Source: COMBO-56-21 sp038852315 (lineage in GTDB: Archaea; Thermoplasmatota; Thermoplasmata; UBA10834). Taken from it: a stretch of DNA of 64,000 nucleotides. The stretch covers positions 1-64,000 of the forward strand of contig JAWCKF010000001.1 in NCBI GenBank assembly GCA_038852315.1, read 5' to 3'. The notes beneath the pieces are model-generated. The model saw nothing but the letters and a program-made list of their open reading frames with translations. It was not told where the DNA came from and did no database searches. Of this stretch, positions 43,298 through 54,811 are shown one piece after another (within the stretch, counting starts at the first letter, position 1; every line of letters starts with the position of its first letter). The translations under genes and the position numbers were made by a program.

Positions 43298-44944
43298 TTG
43301 GGCTTCGACATAGGCATTCTCGGCGGTCGGATAGTCGACGGTGCCGGCAACCCTTGGTACTATGCTGACCTGGGAGTGAAAGGCAAGAGGATAGCGAAGA
43401 TAGGCAGGGTCGATAAGAGGGACTGCGACCGTGTCATAGACGCGAAGGGGCTGTATGTATGCCCCGGGTTCATAGACATACACACCCACTCTGACATCAC
43501 TGCGATCCTGTACCCCGGGTGCGACAGCACCATCAGGCAGGGCGTGACTACGCACCTGATAGGCAACTGCGGGGAGTCGGCAGCGCCCCTCCGCGAACCA
43601 TACGTAGACCTTTGGATGAACTACTGGGGCGTGTGGGCAGGCACGATGAAGGACTGGAAGTGGCGCACTTTCGCCGAGTACCTGGAGTTCCTGGAGAAGA
43701 GGGGTGTGGGACACAACATCGCCGCGCTGGTGGGCCACAGCACCGTCCGGACCGCGGTGATGGGGGCAGAGCGCCGCGCGCCCACTGCAAAGGAGCTCAA
43801 GCTGATGAAGGAGCTCGTCGAGGAGGCGATGCGCGCGGGCGCTTTCGGGATGTCCACAGGCCTCGTGTACCCGCCAGGATGCTTCGCCAAGACGGACGAG
43901 ATAATCGCCCTGGCGAAGGTGGTCGCCAAGTACGGTGGGATATACACATCTCACATAAGAGGCGAGAGAGAGACCGTGCTCGATGCCATCAGGGAGGCCA
44001 TCCGGATAGGGGAGGAGGCGGGCGTGAGCGTCGAGATATCCCACAACTGCCCGAAGATCGGGGCCTGGGGCTGGACCGACAAGACCCTCGGGCTGGTGGA
44101 AGATGCCAGAGAGAGGGGGCTGGAGGTCACCGTCGACAATGACGTGCACACTGATCTGGCCCCGAACCTGAGCAGCGCGCTGCCGCAGTATCTGCATGAG
44201 CTTAACAAGGACGCGCTCATCCAGCACCTCAAGGACCCGAAGAACAGGAGGCGCATCAAGAGGGAGATAATCGAGGACAAGCTGCCTGCCTTCGGGCCGT
44301 CAGGCTTGCTCAAACACAAGAGGTTCGACAGGATATTCCTGCTGGATGTGCCGAGGCAGAAGGGGCTGGAGGGCAAGACTATAGCGCAGATAGCCAGGCA
44401 GCGCCGCCAAGACCCCTTCGAGACATACTTCGACCTCATAATCGAGGAGGACGACAAGATAGTGGCGATATTCGACTACATCCTCGAGTCGGACATAAGG
44501 GCGCTCCTTGTTCATCCCCTCGTGATGGTGTCCTCCGACTGCTCGACGCAGTCCCTCGACGGCGTGAAGGACGGCAAAGGCCCGTACATCCCGTGTGCGT
44601 ACGGCGAGTACCCCGGCATATTCGAGCGGTACGTCCGGGACGAGCCCGTACTCACGATACAAGAGGCCGTCAGGAAGATGACCAGCTTCCCCGCGCAGAA
44701 GATCGGCCTGCTCGAAAGGGGCCTCCTCAGGCCGGGGATGGTGGCCGACATCACTGTCATAGACCTTGCAAGGATCAAAGACAGGGCGACGAACCTGTGG
44801 CCCCACAGGTACCCGTTCAAGAACTACCCGCACAGATACCCCGAGGGAGTGCCATACGTCATCGTGAACGGCGTGGTCGCCGTGGATGGTGGGGAGCAGA
44901 CGAAGGCGCGCGCAGGCGAGGTCCTGAGGCACGACTGGCGCTAG
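43298..44944 (+). CDS. N-acyl-D-amino-acid deacylase family amidohydrolase
   Basis: Zinc amidohydrolase, 548 residues. GFIDIHTHSDIT holds the first metal site; GVTTHLIGNCGES has the D-aminoacylase-type Cys ligand; TSHIRGE and SHNCPK hold later His ligands; VSSDCSTQSLDG holds the catalytic-type Asp; a C-terminal ADITVIDLARIKDR ends the barrel. Family members remove acyl groups from N-acyl-D-amino acids or act on D-dipeptides. The start is TTG 43298 with a TATA-like GTAAATAGA about 35 nt upstream. It abuts the convergent C45 hydrolase gene exactly. Confidence 0.88.
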   Translation: MGFDIGILGGRIVDGAGNPWYYADLGVKGKRIAKIGRVDKRDCDRVIDAKGLYVCPGFIDIHTHSDITAILYPGCDSTIRQGVTTHLIGNCGESAAPLREPYVDLWMNYWGVWAGTMKDWKWRTFAEYLEFLEKRGVGHNIAALVGHSTVRTAVMGAERRAPTAKELKLMKELVEEAMRAGAFGMSTGLVYPPGCFAKTDEIIALAKVVAKYGGIYTSHIRGERETVLDAIREAIRIGEEAGVSVEISHNCPKIGAWGWTDKTLGLVEDARERGLEVTVDNDVHTDLAPNLSSALPQYLHELNKDALIQHLKDPKNRRRIKREIIEDKLPAFGPSGLLKHKRFDRIFLLDVPRQKGLEGKTIAQIARQRRQDPFETYFDLIIEEDDKIVAIFDYILESDIRALLVHPLVMVSSDCSTQSLDGVKDGKGPYIPCAYGEYPGIFERYVRDEPVLTIQEAVRKMTSFPAQKIGLLERGLLRPGMVADITVIDLARIKDRATNLWPHRYPFKNYPHRYPEGVPYVIVNGVVAVDGGEQTKARAGEVLRHDWR

Positions 44945-46018
44945 CTACAGCTCGTACCTACGGTACTCGTTCTCGCAGGGGTTGCCCGCGCATATCCATG
45001 CGACCCTGTTGGTGAGGTCGAACGCCACCGAGAGGATCGTCTGCGTCTGGTCCTCCTCTCCCAGATTCGGATCAGGGTGGCGGCAGATGGATTCGGGATA
45101 GCCTACATGGTCTGATAGGACCTTCTTGAACGTGGAGAGGTCCACCCTCCCCAGCTCCTTCCTGAATAGCTTTTTGGCCCGGTTGTACCTGACGATAGAT
45201 GAGAATCTCGTATGCATGTTCTCCTCGAACTTCCACATCTTCGGGGACAGGTAATGATTGGTATGGATCAGCCAACCATCTTCTGCATATATGGCGTCGA
45301 AGGTCGTCGCGGAGCCTTCGAGGGAGTATATCTCACCGTTCGAGTCGCAGACGATGTTGTTGAAGCTGTGCCCCCGCCCCTCGGGCATCGCAGCCTGAAG
45401 CGCCTGATATATGCCCTTCTCCCTGAGCACCTTCCGGCAGGGGATCATCTTAGGTATGCCGATGCGCGTGTCGTTCGGCACTAAGGCGTTACCGGTTAGG
45501 CTTATGCCGGCGGCGTTCATCCCGGCAGTCGGTTCGAGTCCGGCGTAGCAAAGGCCTATGAATCCCGGTTCATCCTTCGGCTTGATCCTGGCGATGGATA
45601 TGTCCTGGAAGTTGTAGGGTGCCACATCGTCGTTGTGCACCGCATACACACAGTCGTCCTTGGTCCACTCCGAGTTCACCGCGATATCCGTGCACCCCCT
45701 CCCCTTGCCGTACCACGGGAAGTCGACCTGCATCGCCCAAACGATCTCGAACTTTATGCCCGTGCCCTCGGCGAACCCCTCGAGCTCCTCGACGTATTCC
45801 GGGTAGAACTTCTCGGATGCCGGCAGAGTCCGCTTCGCGTATGCGACCGCTTTCTCGAGCGTCATACCTGGCACCTGAGCCATTTGCGCCTTGAAGCGCC
45901 TCTCCATCCGAAGCGCCTGGTCCCTGCACTGCTTGCCTATCGACAGTCCGATCTGACGGTGGCTACCCGACGCGGAGACCTCCCTGAAGGCTTTCGCTCC
46001 ATTCTTGCCCTGCACCAA
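44945..46018 (-). CDS. C45-family Ntn-hydrolase (acyl-CoA:6-APA acyltransferase-like)
   Basis: A 357-residue Ntn-hydrolase related to penicillin acyltransferase. The nucleophile is Cys109 in GRGCTDIAVN, which becomes N-terminal after self-cleavage in this family. AVHNDDVAPY, AGLEPTAGMNAAGISLTGN and HTNHYL follow. Homologues hydrolyse N-acyl amides or peptides. The start is TTG 46018 or GTG 46015, just after an SD GGGAGGTG. With the neighbouring deacylase it suggests scavenging of N-acyl amino acids (inference). Confidence 0.87.
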   Translation of the reverse strand: MVQGKNGAKAFREVSASGSHRQIGLSIGKQCRDQALRMERRFKAQMAQVPGMTLEKAVAYAKRTLPASEKFYPEYVEELEGFAEGTGIKFEIVWAMQVDFPWYGKGRGCTDIAVNSEWTKDDCVYAVHNDDVAPYNFQDISIARIKPKDEPGFIGLCYAGLEPTAGMNAAGISLTGNALVPNDTRIGIPKMIPCRKVLREKGIYQALQAAMPEGRGHSFNNIVCDSNGEIYSLEGSATTFDAIYAEDGWLIHTNHYLSPKMWKFEENMHTRFSSIVRYNRAKKLFRKELGRVDLSTFKKVLSDHVGYPESICRHPDPNLGEEDQTQTILSVAFDLTNRVAWICAGNPCENEYRRYEL

Positions 46019-46159
46019 CGCACCTCCCTCTACTAGACATCAGTGCTTGTTCACAGGGTCGGGGTATATTGTATGGAATAATTCAACGGTACGGTACGCC
46101 TGCTTCCGTCCGCGTTCGCAGAAGAAGTTTTATGATGGTAATAGGGCGTGCGAGGGACC

Positions 46160-46351
46160 ATGCCCAAAGTGGAGTTGGAGTACAAGTGCAAGAAGTGCAA
46201 AGCCGTTTATCCGGCCACCGTGAACTACACTGGCGACATCGAGGAGCTCGACCTGGAGGAGAATCAGTCTAGGTGTCCCTTCTGTGGTGCTTGGAACTGC
46301 GCGGATCCAAAATCAGTTGAACAGGCGATCAGAGACGCTAAGGCTGCATGA
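46160..46351 (+). CDS. Small zinc-ribbon protein
   Basis: A 63-residue protein from ATG 46160. YKCKKCKAVY and SRCPFCGAWNC form a two-knuckle zinc ribbon around an acidic linker (GDIEELDLEE). A TATA-like AGTTTTATGA (about 46124-46133) gives a very short leader. It is probably a nucleic-acid- or protein-binding adaptor; I do not recognise a specific family. Confidence 0.75.
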   Translation: MPKVELEYKCKKCKAVYPATVNYTGDIEELDLEENQSRCPFCGAWNCADPKSVEQAIRDAKAA

Positions 46352-46486
46352 GTCTTCAGCCTGCCTGACGGCGTGTGCGGCGACAGGCCCGCTCCCTAAG
46401 CCATCAGCCTGCTCGGACGCGTTCTTCGAGACAGCACTGGCGAGCTATCCAGACAGTCCGTAGCGCACACCATCTTTGCGGAAACC

Positions 46487-46582
46487 ATATATATAATGAA
46501 AGTATGTGTCCACGCCGTGATTGCCCGCCTGTCGTTTTAATACGGGCGGCAAAGGAGAAAGGAAAAAGAGAGGAGGAATTGC
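46487..46582 (+). promoter_or_regulatory. Promoter and SD of the peptide-binding protein gene
   Basis: A strong TATA box ATATATATAA is at 46487-46496 and a second, TTTTAATA, at 46535-46542. The second is flanked by an inverted repeat GCCCG (46523-46527) and CGGGC (46543-46547), a possible operator. AGGAGG at 46571-46576 is the SD, 9 nt before ATG 46586. This is one of the few long leaders in the window, as fits a highly expressed binding protein. Confidence 0.55.
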
Positions 46583-46585
46583 CTG

Positions 46586-49153
<2,568 letters not shown>

Positions 49154-49381
49154 GCTGGGCAGGCGAGAGCGCCAGAAACCCCTTTGAGAAACCTCTTATC
49201 CTTCTATCACCTCGTTCATCGCCGCTCACCTCGTGCTCCGTTCATCTCTTACTCCAGCAGCCGCTATGGTTTGCCCAGCAGCACCTAGGTGCGAGGTACG
49301 CCAGACGTGTAGAAGGGAAAAGGTAGAAATAGGTCGAATCGGCGTACCGCAGAAAGCGACACCAGGTGGTAGGAACTGCAG
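49154..49381. other. Gap between binding-protein and permease genes
   Basis: It contains T-rich CTTATCCTTCTATC soon after the binding-protein stop, a possible terminator, and a TATA-like TAGAAATAGG (49324-49333) that may drive the permease operon. No gene is seen. Confidence 0.4.
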
Positions 49382-50392
49382 CTGCTGACCTACATAATCC
49401 GACGATTGCTGCTACTGATCCCAGTTCTCATAGGCGTATCGATACTGACATTCGTGATAATGCGATCCGCCGGGGATCCCGTCACCGCATACCTTCAGAA
49501 TCCGGAAAAGGCAACCGAACGACAGATACAGGCGATAATCGAGAAGTACCACCTAAACGAACCGAACTACGTTCAGTACTACTATTGGCTCGTCGGTATA
49601 GTCCAGGGTGATTGGGGTTACAGCCAGGTGACAAAGCAGAAGGTCACGGACGTCCTCGGGCAACGTTTCCCTGCGACTTTCGAGTTGGCCATCGTCAGCA
49701 CCCTGCTCGCCGTCGTAATCGGCATAGCTGCAGGGACGCGGGCGGCTGTGAAGGCGAACTCCGCGTTCGACCAGGGGGCGCGAGTCGTCTCCCTGGTTGG
49801 CGTGTCGATACCCGTCTTCTGGCTGGGCGTGCTATTGCTGGCGCTGTTCTACTACTACCTCGGATGGGCGCCGGAGCCTGGCAGAATAGACAAACAATTC
49901 GACACAGTGCCCCGGTACACCAACTTCCTGATAATCGACAGCATCCTCAACCTCAACTGGCCAATGCTCAAGAATGTGATAGCACACCTGATACTGCCTT
50001 CGATAACCCTTTGCTTCGTATCCACGGCGATAATAGTCAGAATAATGAGGTCGAGCATGCTCGAGGTCTTGGGGGCGGAGTATGTCCGCACCGCGAGATC
50101 GAAGGGTCTGCCTGAGCGCGTAGTGATAAAGAAGCACGCCCGAAGGAACGCACTCATACCGACCACTACCGTTGTCGGCCTCAGCTTCGGAGGCCTCCTC
50201 GGAGGGGCAGTACTGACAGAAACCATCTACCTGTGGCCTGGCCTGGGCAGGTTCGCCGCCGATGCTGCGCTGAACCTGGATACCGCAGGCATCATGGGTT
50301 TCACAATGCTGACGGCCATCATATACGTACTGGCAAACCTCATTGTCGACCTCACATACGCATATCTGGATCCGCGCGTGAGGCTCGGATAG
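49382..50392 (+). CDS. Peptide ABC transporter permease, DppB/OppB type
   Basis: Binding-protein-dependent permease, 336 residues if begun at CTG 49382. The family consensus start MLTYIIRRLLLLIPVLIGVSILTF is encoded in frame, but the first codon is CTG; a TAG is just upstream and no ATG, GTG or TTG precedes the TTG at 49406, which would cut into the first helix. AGGTGGTAGGA lies at SD distance. Six membrane segments; the coupling motif EYVRTARSKGLPERVV contacts the ATPase. Confidence 0.88.
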   Translation: MLTYIIRRLLLLIPVLIGVSILTFVIMRSAGDPVTAYLQNPEKATERQIQAIIEKYHLNEPNYVQYYYWLVGIVQGDWGYSQVTKQKVTDVLGQRFPATFELAIVSTLLAVVIGIAAGTRAAVKANSAFDQGARVVSLVGVSIPVFWLGVLLLALFYYYLGWAPEPGRIDKQFDTVPRYTNFLIIDSILNLNWPMLKNVIAHLILPSITLCFVSTAIIVRIMRSSMLEVLGAEYVRTARSKGLPERVVIKKHARRNALIPTTTVVGLSFGGLLGGAVLTETIYLWPGLGRFAADAALNLDTAGIMGFTMLTAIIYVLANLIVDLTYAYLDPRVRLG

Positions 50393-50403
50393 CGGGCTGG
50401 TGA

Positions 50404-51384
50404 GTGGCAACGACGGCAACGGCGACCAAAGACAGGACAGAGGCGACGAAGCCAGCAAGCGCAGGCAAGCACCCTCAGAAGCGGGAGGGCAAGATTGCCG
50501 CCGCCCTCAGACCGTGGGCTAGGGAATTGAAGTTCGACCTCTATCTCATGTCCAAGAGCATGACGTCCATCGCAGGCCTCATCCTGCTGGGCGTGCTCGC
50601 GGTCCTTGCGGCGTTCCCATGGCTATTCGCAGAGCCCGCTCCGGGAGCCACCAACCCATATTTCCTGCCGTTCGACCAGTATCAGCCTGACCCACAGCCA
50701 CCAAGCATGGATTACATCTTCGGCACAGGCAGCTATGGTGCTGACATTTTCTACGGTGTGGTGTGGGGTGCCAGGATATCGATGAGCTTCGCGATCGAAG
50801 TAGTTGGGATATCCATAATCATAGGCACTGTGCTCGGGCTCGTCGCGGGCTACAAGGGAGGCATAGTGGACGAGATAATGATGCGCATCACGGACGTGTT
50901 CCTCTCAATCCCGTCGCTGATACTCATCATGGCAATCGCCGCTGTCCTGGGAAAAGACCTGGGTTCGACCAAGATCGCGCTGATAGCCGTATGGTGGTGC
51001 GGCTACACGAGGCTCGTGAGGGGGCAGGTGCTCTCGGTCAGAGAGAACACCTACATAGACGCTGCGCGCGCCTCCGGCTCCGGCGAGCTGAAGATAATGT
51101 TCAGACACGTTCTCCCGAACTCCTTCCCGCCCGTGTTGGTCAGCGCCACCATGGACATGGGTACTGTCGTTCTGACCATGGCGGCTCTCAGCTTCCTCGG
51201 ACTCGGCGCGCCGCCAAGGTACGCCGAATGGGGCAAGATGATCTACGACGGACAGCAGTATTTCTACAGAGGCGACTGGTGGATGGTCCTCTTCCCTGGC
51301 CTCGCCATACTCCTCTTCGTCATGGCGTTCAATCTGATGGGGGACGGCCTCCGGGACGTGATGGACCCCAAGATGAGGCGGTGA
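50404..51384 (+). CDS. Peptide ABC transporter permease, DppC/OppC type
   Basis: Second permease, 326 residues. It has a long hydrophilic N-terminus (1-45), a first membrane helix and then a DYIFGTGSYGADIFYGVVWG segment matching the family GTD..GRD motif. The coupling motif is TYIDAARASGSGELKIMFRHVLPN. The start is GTG 50404, 11 nt after dppB; GGTGA lies directly before it. It forms the membrane pore with the DppB-like subunit. Confidence 0.93.
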   Translation: MATTATATKDRTEATKPASAGKHPQKREGKIAAALRPWARELKFDLYLMSKSMTSIAGLILLGVLAVLAAFPWLFAEPAPGATNPYFLPFDQYQPDPQPPSMDYIFGTGSYGADIFYGVVWGARISMSFAIEVVGISIIIGTVLGLVAGYKGGIVDEIMMRITDVFLSIPSLILIMAIAAVLGKDLGSTKIALIAVWWCGYTRLVRGQVLSVRENTYIDAARASGSGELKIMFRHVLPNSFPPVLVSATMDMGTVVLTMAALSFLGLGAPPRYAEWGKMIYDGQQYFYRGDWWMVLFPGLAILLFVMAFNLMGDGLRDVMDPKMRR

Positions 51385-51391
51385 TCGTCGG

Positions 51392-52975
51392 ATGGAGGCG
51401 AGGGACGACATCCTGGTTGAGATCGACGACCTCTACGTCAACTTCTACACGTATCAGGGCATCGTGCAGGCGATACAGGGCGTTGACCTCATCATAAGGA
51501 AGGGCGAGACGCTCGGCCTTGTCGGCGAGACCGGCTGCGGCAAGAGTGTCACGGCGAGCACCATCATGAAGCTCGTGCTCTCGCCGCCGGGCAAGATAGA
51601 GGCTGGCAGCATCTACTTCATGGAGCCTCCGGAAGTGCGCGCGACGAGGAAGGCCTATGAGGCGAAGGCGCAGGAGTGGTGGAACGGCCTCTCCAAGGAA
51701 CAGAAGGCCAGGATGATGCTCACTCACGGCATGCGCTTCACGGGCTTCAAGAAGCGAGTCAAGCCCCTTTCGCCCGCGGAGGCAAAGAAGATGGTTGTCC
51801 CTGACAAGGTCCCGAGCAGGGTCGCCGCGATGTACATGGCGGAAATGGCGAAGAAGCTCCCGAAGACGGACCGCGTCGTCCAGGACGCACTGAGGAAGAC
51901 CTACGATCTGGTGCCGAAGAGCAACGAGTACATGCAGAAGATAAGGGGCAAGTGGGTATCGATGATATTCCAGGAGCCCACAAGCGCTCTGAACCCAGTG
52001 TTCACGGCTGGCGACCAGATCGCCGAGGTCATCCTGCTCCATCGACGGGCCGAGATGGCTGCCAGGGCACTTAGGCGGATAGATGACGAACTGAAGGTGG
52101 CTGCTCAGAAGGGCAGACCCAGGCGTGTCAGGCTGGAGAAGAAGAAGTTCAAGTGCTCCCAGTGCGGCTCCGTCGTCAAGAAGGATGTCCAGTGGTGCAC
52201 TTCGTGCGGGCGGCAGTTCCACGGTCCCATCGGGTGGTTCTTCAAGCAGATGTTCGCCAGGACCACGAGGAAGATGCTCCAGAGGATAGTAAAGAAGCCG
52301 GACGCTCCCGAGTTCTACCTGGGCAAGATACCCCTCGTCAACCAGTACAAGAAGGAGATGCAAGGCGAGGCGCTCCGTGAGGCCACAAACATGCTCAGGG
52401 TCGTCCGCATACCCGACCCGGAAGGGGTCGCTAGGAGGTATCCGTATGAGCTAAGCGGAGGGATGCAGCAGCGGGTGATGATAGCGATCGCACTGGCTTG
52501 CAACCCCAAGCTCCTGATAGCGGACGAGCCGACGACGGCGCTCGACGTGACCATCCAGGGACAGATACTGAAGCTCATGAGGGACCTGAAGGCCGAGTTC
52601 GGCAGCTCCATACTCCTCATCACGCACAACCTCGGGGTGGTGGCCGAGATGTGCGACAGAGTGGGAGTGATGTATGCGGGTGACATGGCCGAGGTGGCCC
52701 CAGCAAGGATCATATTCAAGGCGCCTCTGCACCCGTACACCTCGGGACTGATGAAGGCCGTGCCCTCGGTGCAGATGGATGCGAAGGAGCTCTACTCGAT
52801 CCGTGGATCGGTCCCGAACCTCATAACGCCTCCTCCGGGCTGCAGGTTCCACCCGAGGTGCGACTACGCCAGGGAGTACTGTACGAGAGTGAAGCCCGAG
52901 CTGGTCGAGATAGAGCCCGACCACTTCGTCTCGTGCCACATGGTGGCGAAGGCGGAGGGATACGTCCATGGCTAG
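51392..52975 (+). CDS. Peptide ABC transporter ATPase, DppD/OppD type, with two insertions
   Basis: A 527-residue ATPase, about 200 longer than DppD. Walker A GETGCGKS is at 45-52, the Q-loop MIFQEP at 191-196, the signature LSGGMQQR at 354-361 and Walker B LLIADEP at 374-380. The C-terminal oligopeptide-type region has CRFHPRCDYAREYC. Insert 1 (about 80-185) separates Walker A from the Q-loop; insert 2 (about 220-345) separates the Q-loop from the signature and contains a zinc ribbon, Cys255, Cys258, Cys269 and Cys272. The ATPase motifs are intact. It overlaps the next gene by 8 nt. Confidence 0.93.
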   Translation: MEARDDILVEIDDLYVNFYTYQGIVQAIQGVDLIIRKGETLGLVGETGCGKSVTASTIMKLVLSPPGKIEAGSIYFMEPPEVRATRKAYEAKAQEWWNGLSKEQKARMMLTHGMRFTGFKKRVKPLSPAEAKKMVVPDKVPSRVAAMYMAEMAKKLPKTDRVVQDALRKTYDLVPKSNEYMQKIRGKWVSMIFQEPTSALNPVFTAGDQIAEVILLHRRAEMAARALRRIDDELKVAAQKGRPRRVRLEKKKFKCSQCGSVVKKDVQWCTSCGRQFHGPIGWFFKQMFARTTRKMLQRIVKKPDAPEFYLGKIPLVNQYKKEMQGEALREATNMLRVVRIPDPEGVARRYPYELSGGMQQRVMIAIALACNPKLLIADEPTTALDVTIQGQILKLMRDLKAEFGSSILLITHNLGVVAEMCDRVGVMYAGDMAEVAPARIIFKAPLHPYTSGLMKAVPSVQMDAKELYSIRGSVPNLITPPPGCRFHPRCDYAREYCTRVKPELVEIEPDHFVSCHMVAKAEGYVHG

Positions 52976-54491
52976 CGCGGTCGAGGTCGGTGCGGGGGGC
53001 GCATCCCACGACAGGAACCTCATCGATATCGTCGGCCTCAAGAAGTACTTCCCCATAAGGGGCGGGCTCCTGAAGCGTGCGGTCGGCGCAGTCCGCGCAG
53101 TCGACGACGTGACGCTGTTCATCAGGAAGGGCGAGACGCTAGGACTCGTGGGCGAGAGCGGCTGCGGGAAGACGACCGTCGGCCGGTCAATCATGATGCT
53201 GACGCCTCCTACCGATGGCTACGTCTTCTACTGGGCTCCGAGACAAGTCGTGGCTGACTTCACCAGGCTCCTGAACCTTTGGAAGGGCACCGAGGGCCTG
53301 CGTATGACACCCAAGGTGGCCACGCAGCTGTTGGAACTCGTCGATAGACTTCTGTCGGCGCCCGAGTGCGAGGTCTCGCCCGGCAAGAAGAGGAGCATAT
53401 GCTCCGACGCCAGGAAGCTGATGGCGCAGGTGTCGGCCGTCGGGTCCGGCGGCAAGCTGGGTACCAGAGAGGAGGACGTCCGCGAGCTCGTCGAGGAGGC
53501 GATTGAGGAGGTCGCCTCGAGGTACTGCATAAACTACAAACGGAAGAGCGAGATCAAGCGCCTGAGGGGCAGGGTGCAGTTCGTGTTCCAAGACCCGTTC
53601 GCATCCCTCGACCCGAAGATGCTCATCAAGGACATCGTTTCCGAGCCGCTCAAGGCCCAGAAGAAGTGGCGAGAGTACGCCAACCCCAGGATACCGCTCT
53701 CCGCAAGGGACCTGGAGAAGGCACAGGAGTGGTACTCCCGCCTTTCCGAGAGCGAAAAGAGGAGGGTCATCGCCACGAAACTGGGGAAGGTGAGGGAGGG
53801 ACAGGGCGCCACAGGGCCTGCGACGCCGCCTGATAGGGTCCCCGAGGACATCGCAAGGCGGTACCTGTACCTCGAGGCGAAGAACGTGCGGAAGAAGACG
53901 ATCGCTCTGCTCGAGAAGGTGGGGTTGAACGTTGAGCACCTCTACAGGTTTCCGCACGAGTTCTCAGGCGGCCAGCGGCAGAGGATAGGCATCGCGCGCG
54001 CTCTCTCAGTCGACCCAGAGTTCGTCGTCCTGGACGAGCCAACATCCGCGCTGGACGTCTCTGTGCAGGCGCAGATACTCAACATGCTCAACCAGCTCCA
54101 GGACGACTTCGGCCTGACGTACCTGTTCATATCGCACGACCTCAGCACCATAAGGTACATGTGCGACCGCGTCGCGGTGATGTACCTGGGGAAGGTAGTT
54201 GAGTACGCGGAGAAGAAGGAGCTGTTCGAGAGGCCGACACACCCCTACACGGAGGCACTGCTGTCCGTCATACCCGTCCCCGACCCCGACCTCAAGAGGG
54301 ACAGGATCATACTCCCCGGGGATGTGCCGAGCCCGGCGAACCCGCCCCCAGGCTGCAGGTTCCACACCCGGTGTCCAGTAGCGATTGACATCTGCAGGGC
54401 CAAGGAGCCTGAGCTCGTGGACATAGGCGGGGAGCACTTCGTGGCATGCCATGTCAGAGCACCGAGCAAAGCCACCACAGGAGACAGCTGA
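52968..54491 (+). CDS. Peptide ABC transporter ATPase, DppF/OppF type, with two insertions
   Basis: A 507-residue ATPase, about 180 longer than usual. Walker A GESGCGKT is at 62-69, the Q-loop FVFQDP at 205-210, the signature FSGGQRQR at 332-339 and Walker B VVLDEPTSALD near 353-363. The C-terminal CRFHTRCPVAIDIC is typical. Insertions lie at about 88-198 and 232-310, the same two places as in the DppD-like partner, but without a CxxC zinc ribbon. ATG 52968 overlaps the previous stop. Confidence 0.93.
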   Translation: MASAVEVGAGGASHDRNLIDIVGLKKYFPIRGGLLKRAVGAVRAVDDVTLFIRKGETLGLVGESGCGKTTVGRSIMMLTPPTDGYVFYWAPRQVVADFTRLLNLWKGTEGLRMTPKVATQLLELVDRLLSAPECEVSPGKKRSICSDARKLMAQVSAVGSGGKLGTREEDVRELVEEAIEEVASRYCINYKRKSEIKRLRGRVQFVFQDPFASLDPKMLIKDIVSEPLKAQKKWREYANPRIPLSARDLEKAQEWYSRLSESEKRRVIATKLGKVREGQGATGPATPPDRVPEDIARRYLYLEAKNVRKKTIALLEKVGLNVEHLYRFPHEFSGGQRQRIGIARALSVDPEFVVLDEPTSALDVSVQAQILNMLNQLQDDFGLTYLFISHDLSTIRYMCDRVAVMYLGKVVEYAEKKELFERPTHPYTEALLSVIPVPDPDLKRDRIILPGDVPSPANPPPGCRFHTRCPVAIDICRAKEPELVDIGGEHFVACHVRAPSKATTGDS

Positions 54492-54807
54492 CGAGCGCCG
54501 TGCCAGGGTATACGCTGCCCGCAGAGACGAATCTCTCGACGATGAGCAGGTAGGAAGGTTGGCCCGCAAGCACCTCCCCTGGAAGGACTGGATACTGGCC
54601 GACTTCCTCAGGTACTGGTTCTGGCTGGGCGTGCTCGCCGTCACAACATTCGCCCTGATGGACCTGGCGAGGGCGCTACATCTGAAGGACGCTGTCGGGG
54701 TCGCGACCCTGGCCGTCCTCTTCTTGACGGTCATCGTTCTCGCCTCGATGCTCTATGTCCGCATCTGGCCAAGGGGCATTCTGACCAGGTTCGACCGGAA
54801 GAGATAG
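54451..54807 (+). CDS. Small two-helix membrane protein of unknown function
   Basis: A 118-residue protein overlapping the DppF-like gene by 41 nt. A charged N-terminus (1-50, rich in Arg/Glu) precedes two membrane helices (about 54-72 and 80-103) and a short basic tail (RFDRKR). I do not recognise a family. Its overlap with the transporter operon and a 4 nt gap to the site-2 protease gene suggest that the three are one transcript. Confidence 0.7.
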   Translation: MSEHRAKPPQETADERRARVYAARRDESLDDEQVGRLARKHLPWKDWILADFLRYWFWLGVLAVTTFALMDLARALHLKDAVGVATLAVLFLTVIVLASMLYVRIWPRGILTRFDRKR

Positions 54808-54811
54808 GCCG

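Noticed and set aside
49266..49388. 40-codon Cys-containing frame before dppB
   Set aside because: It contains the likely dppB promoter and SD, has no SD of its own and ends inside the dppB start.
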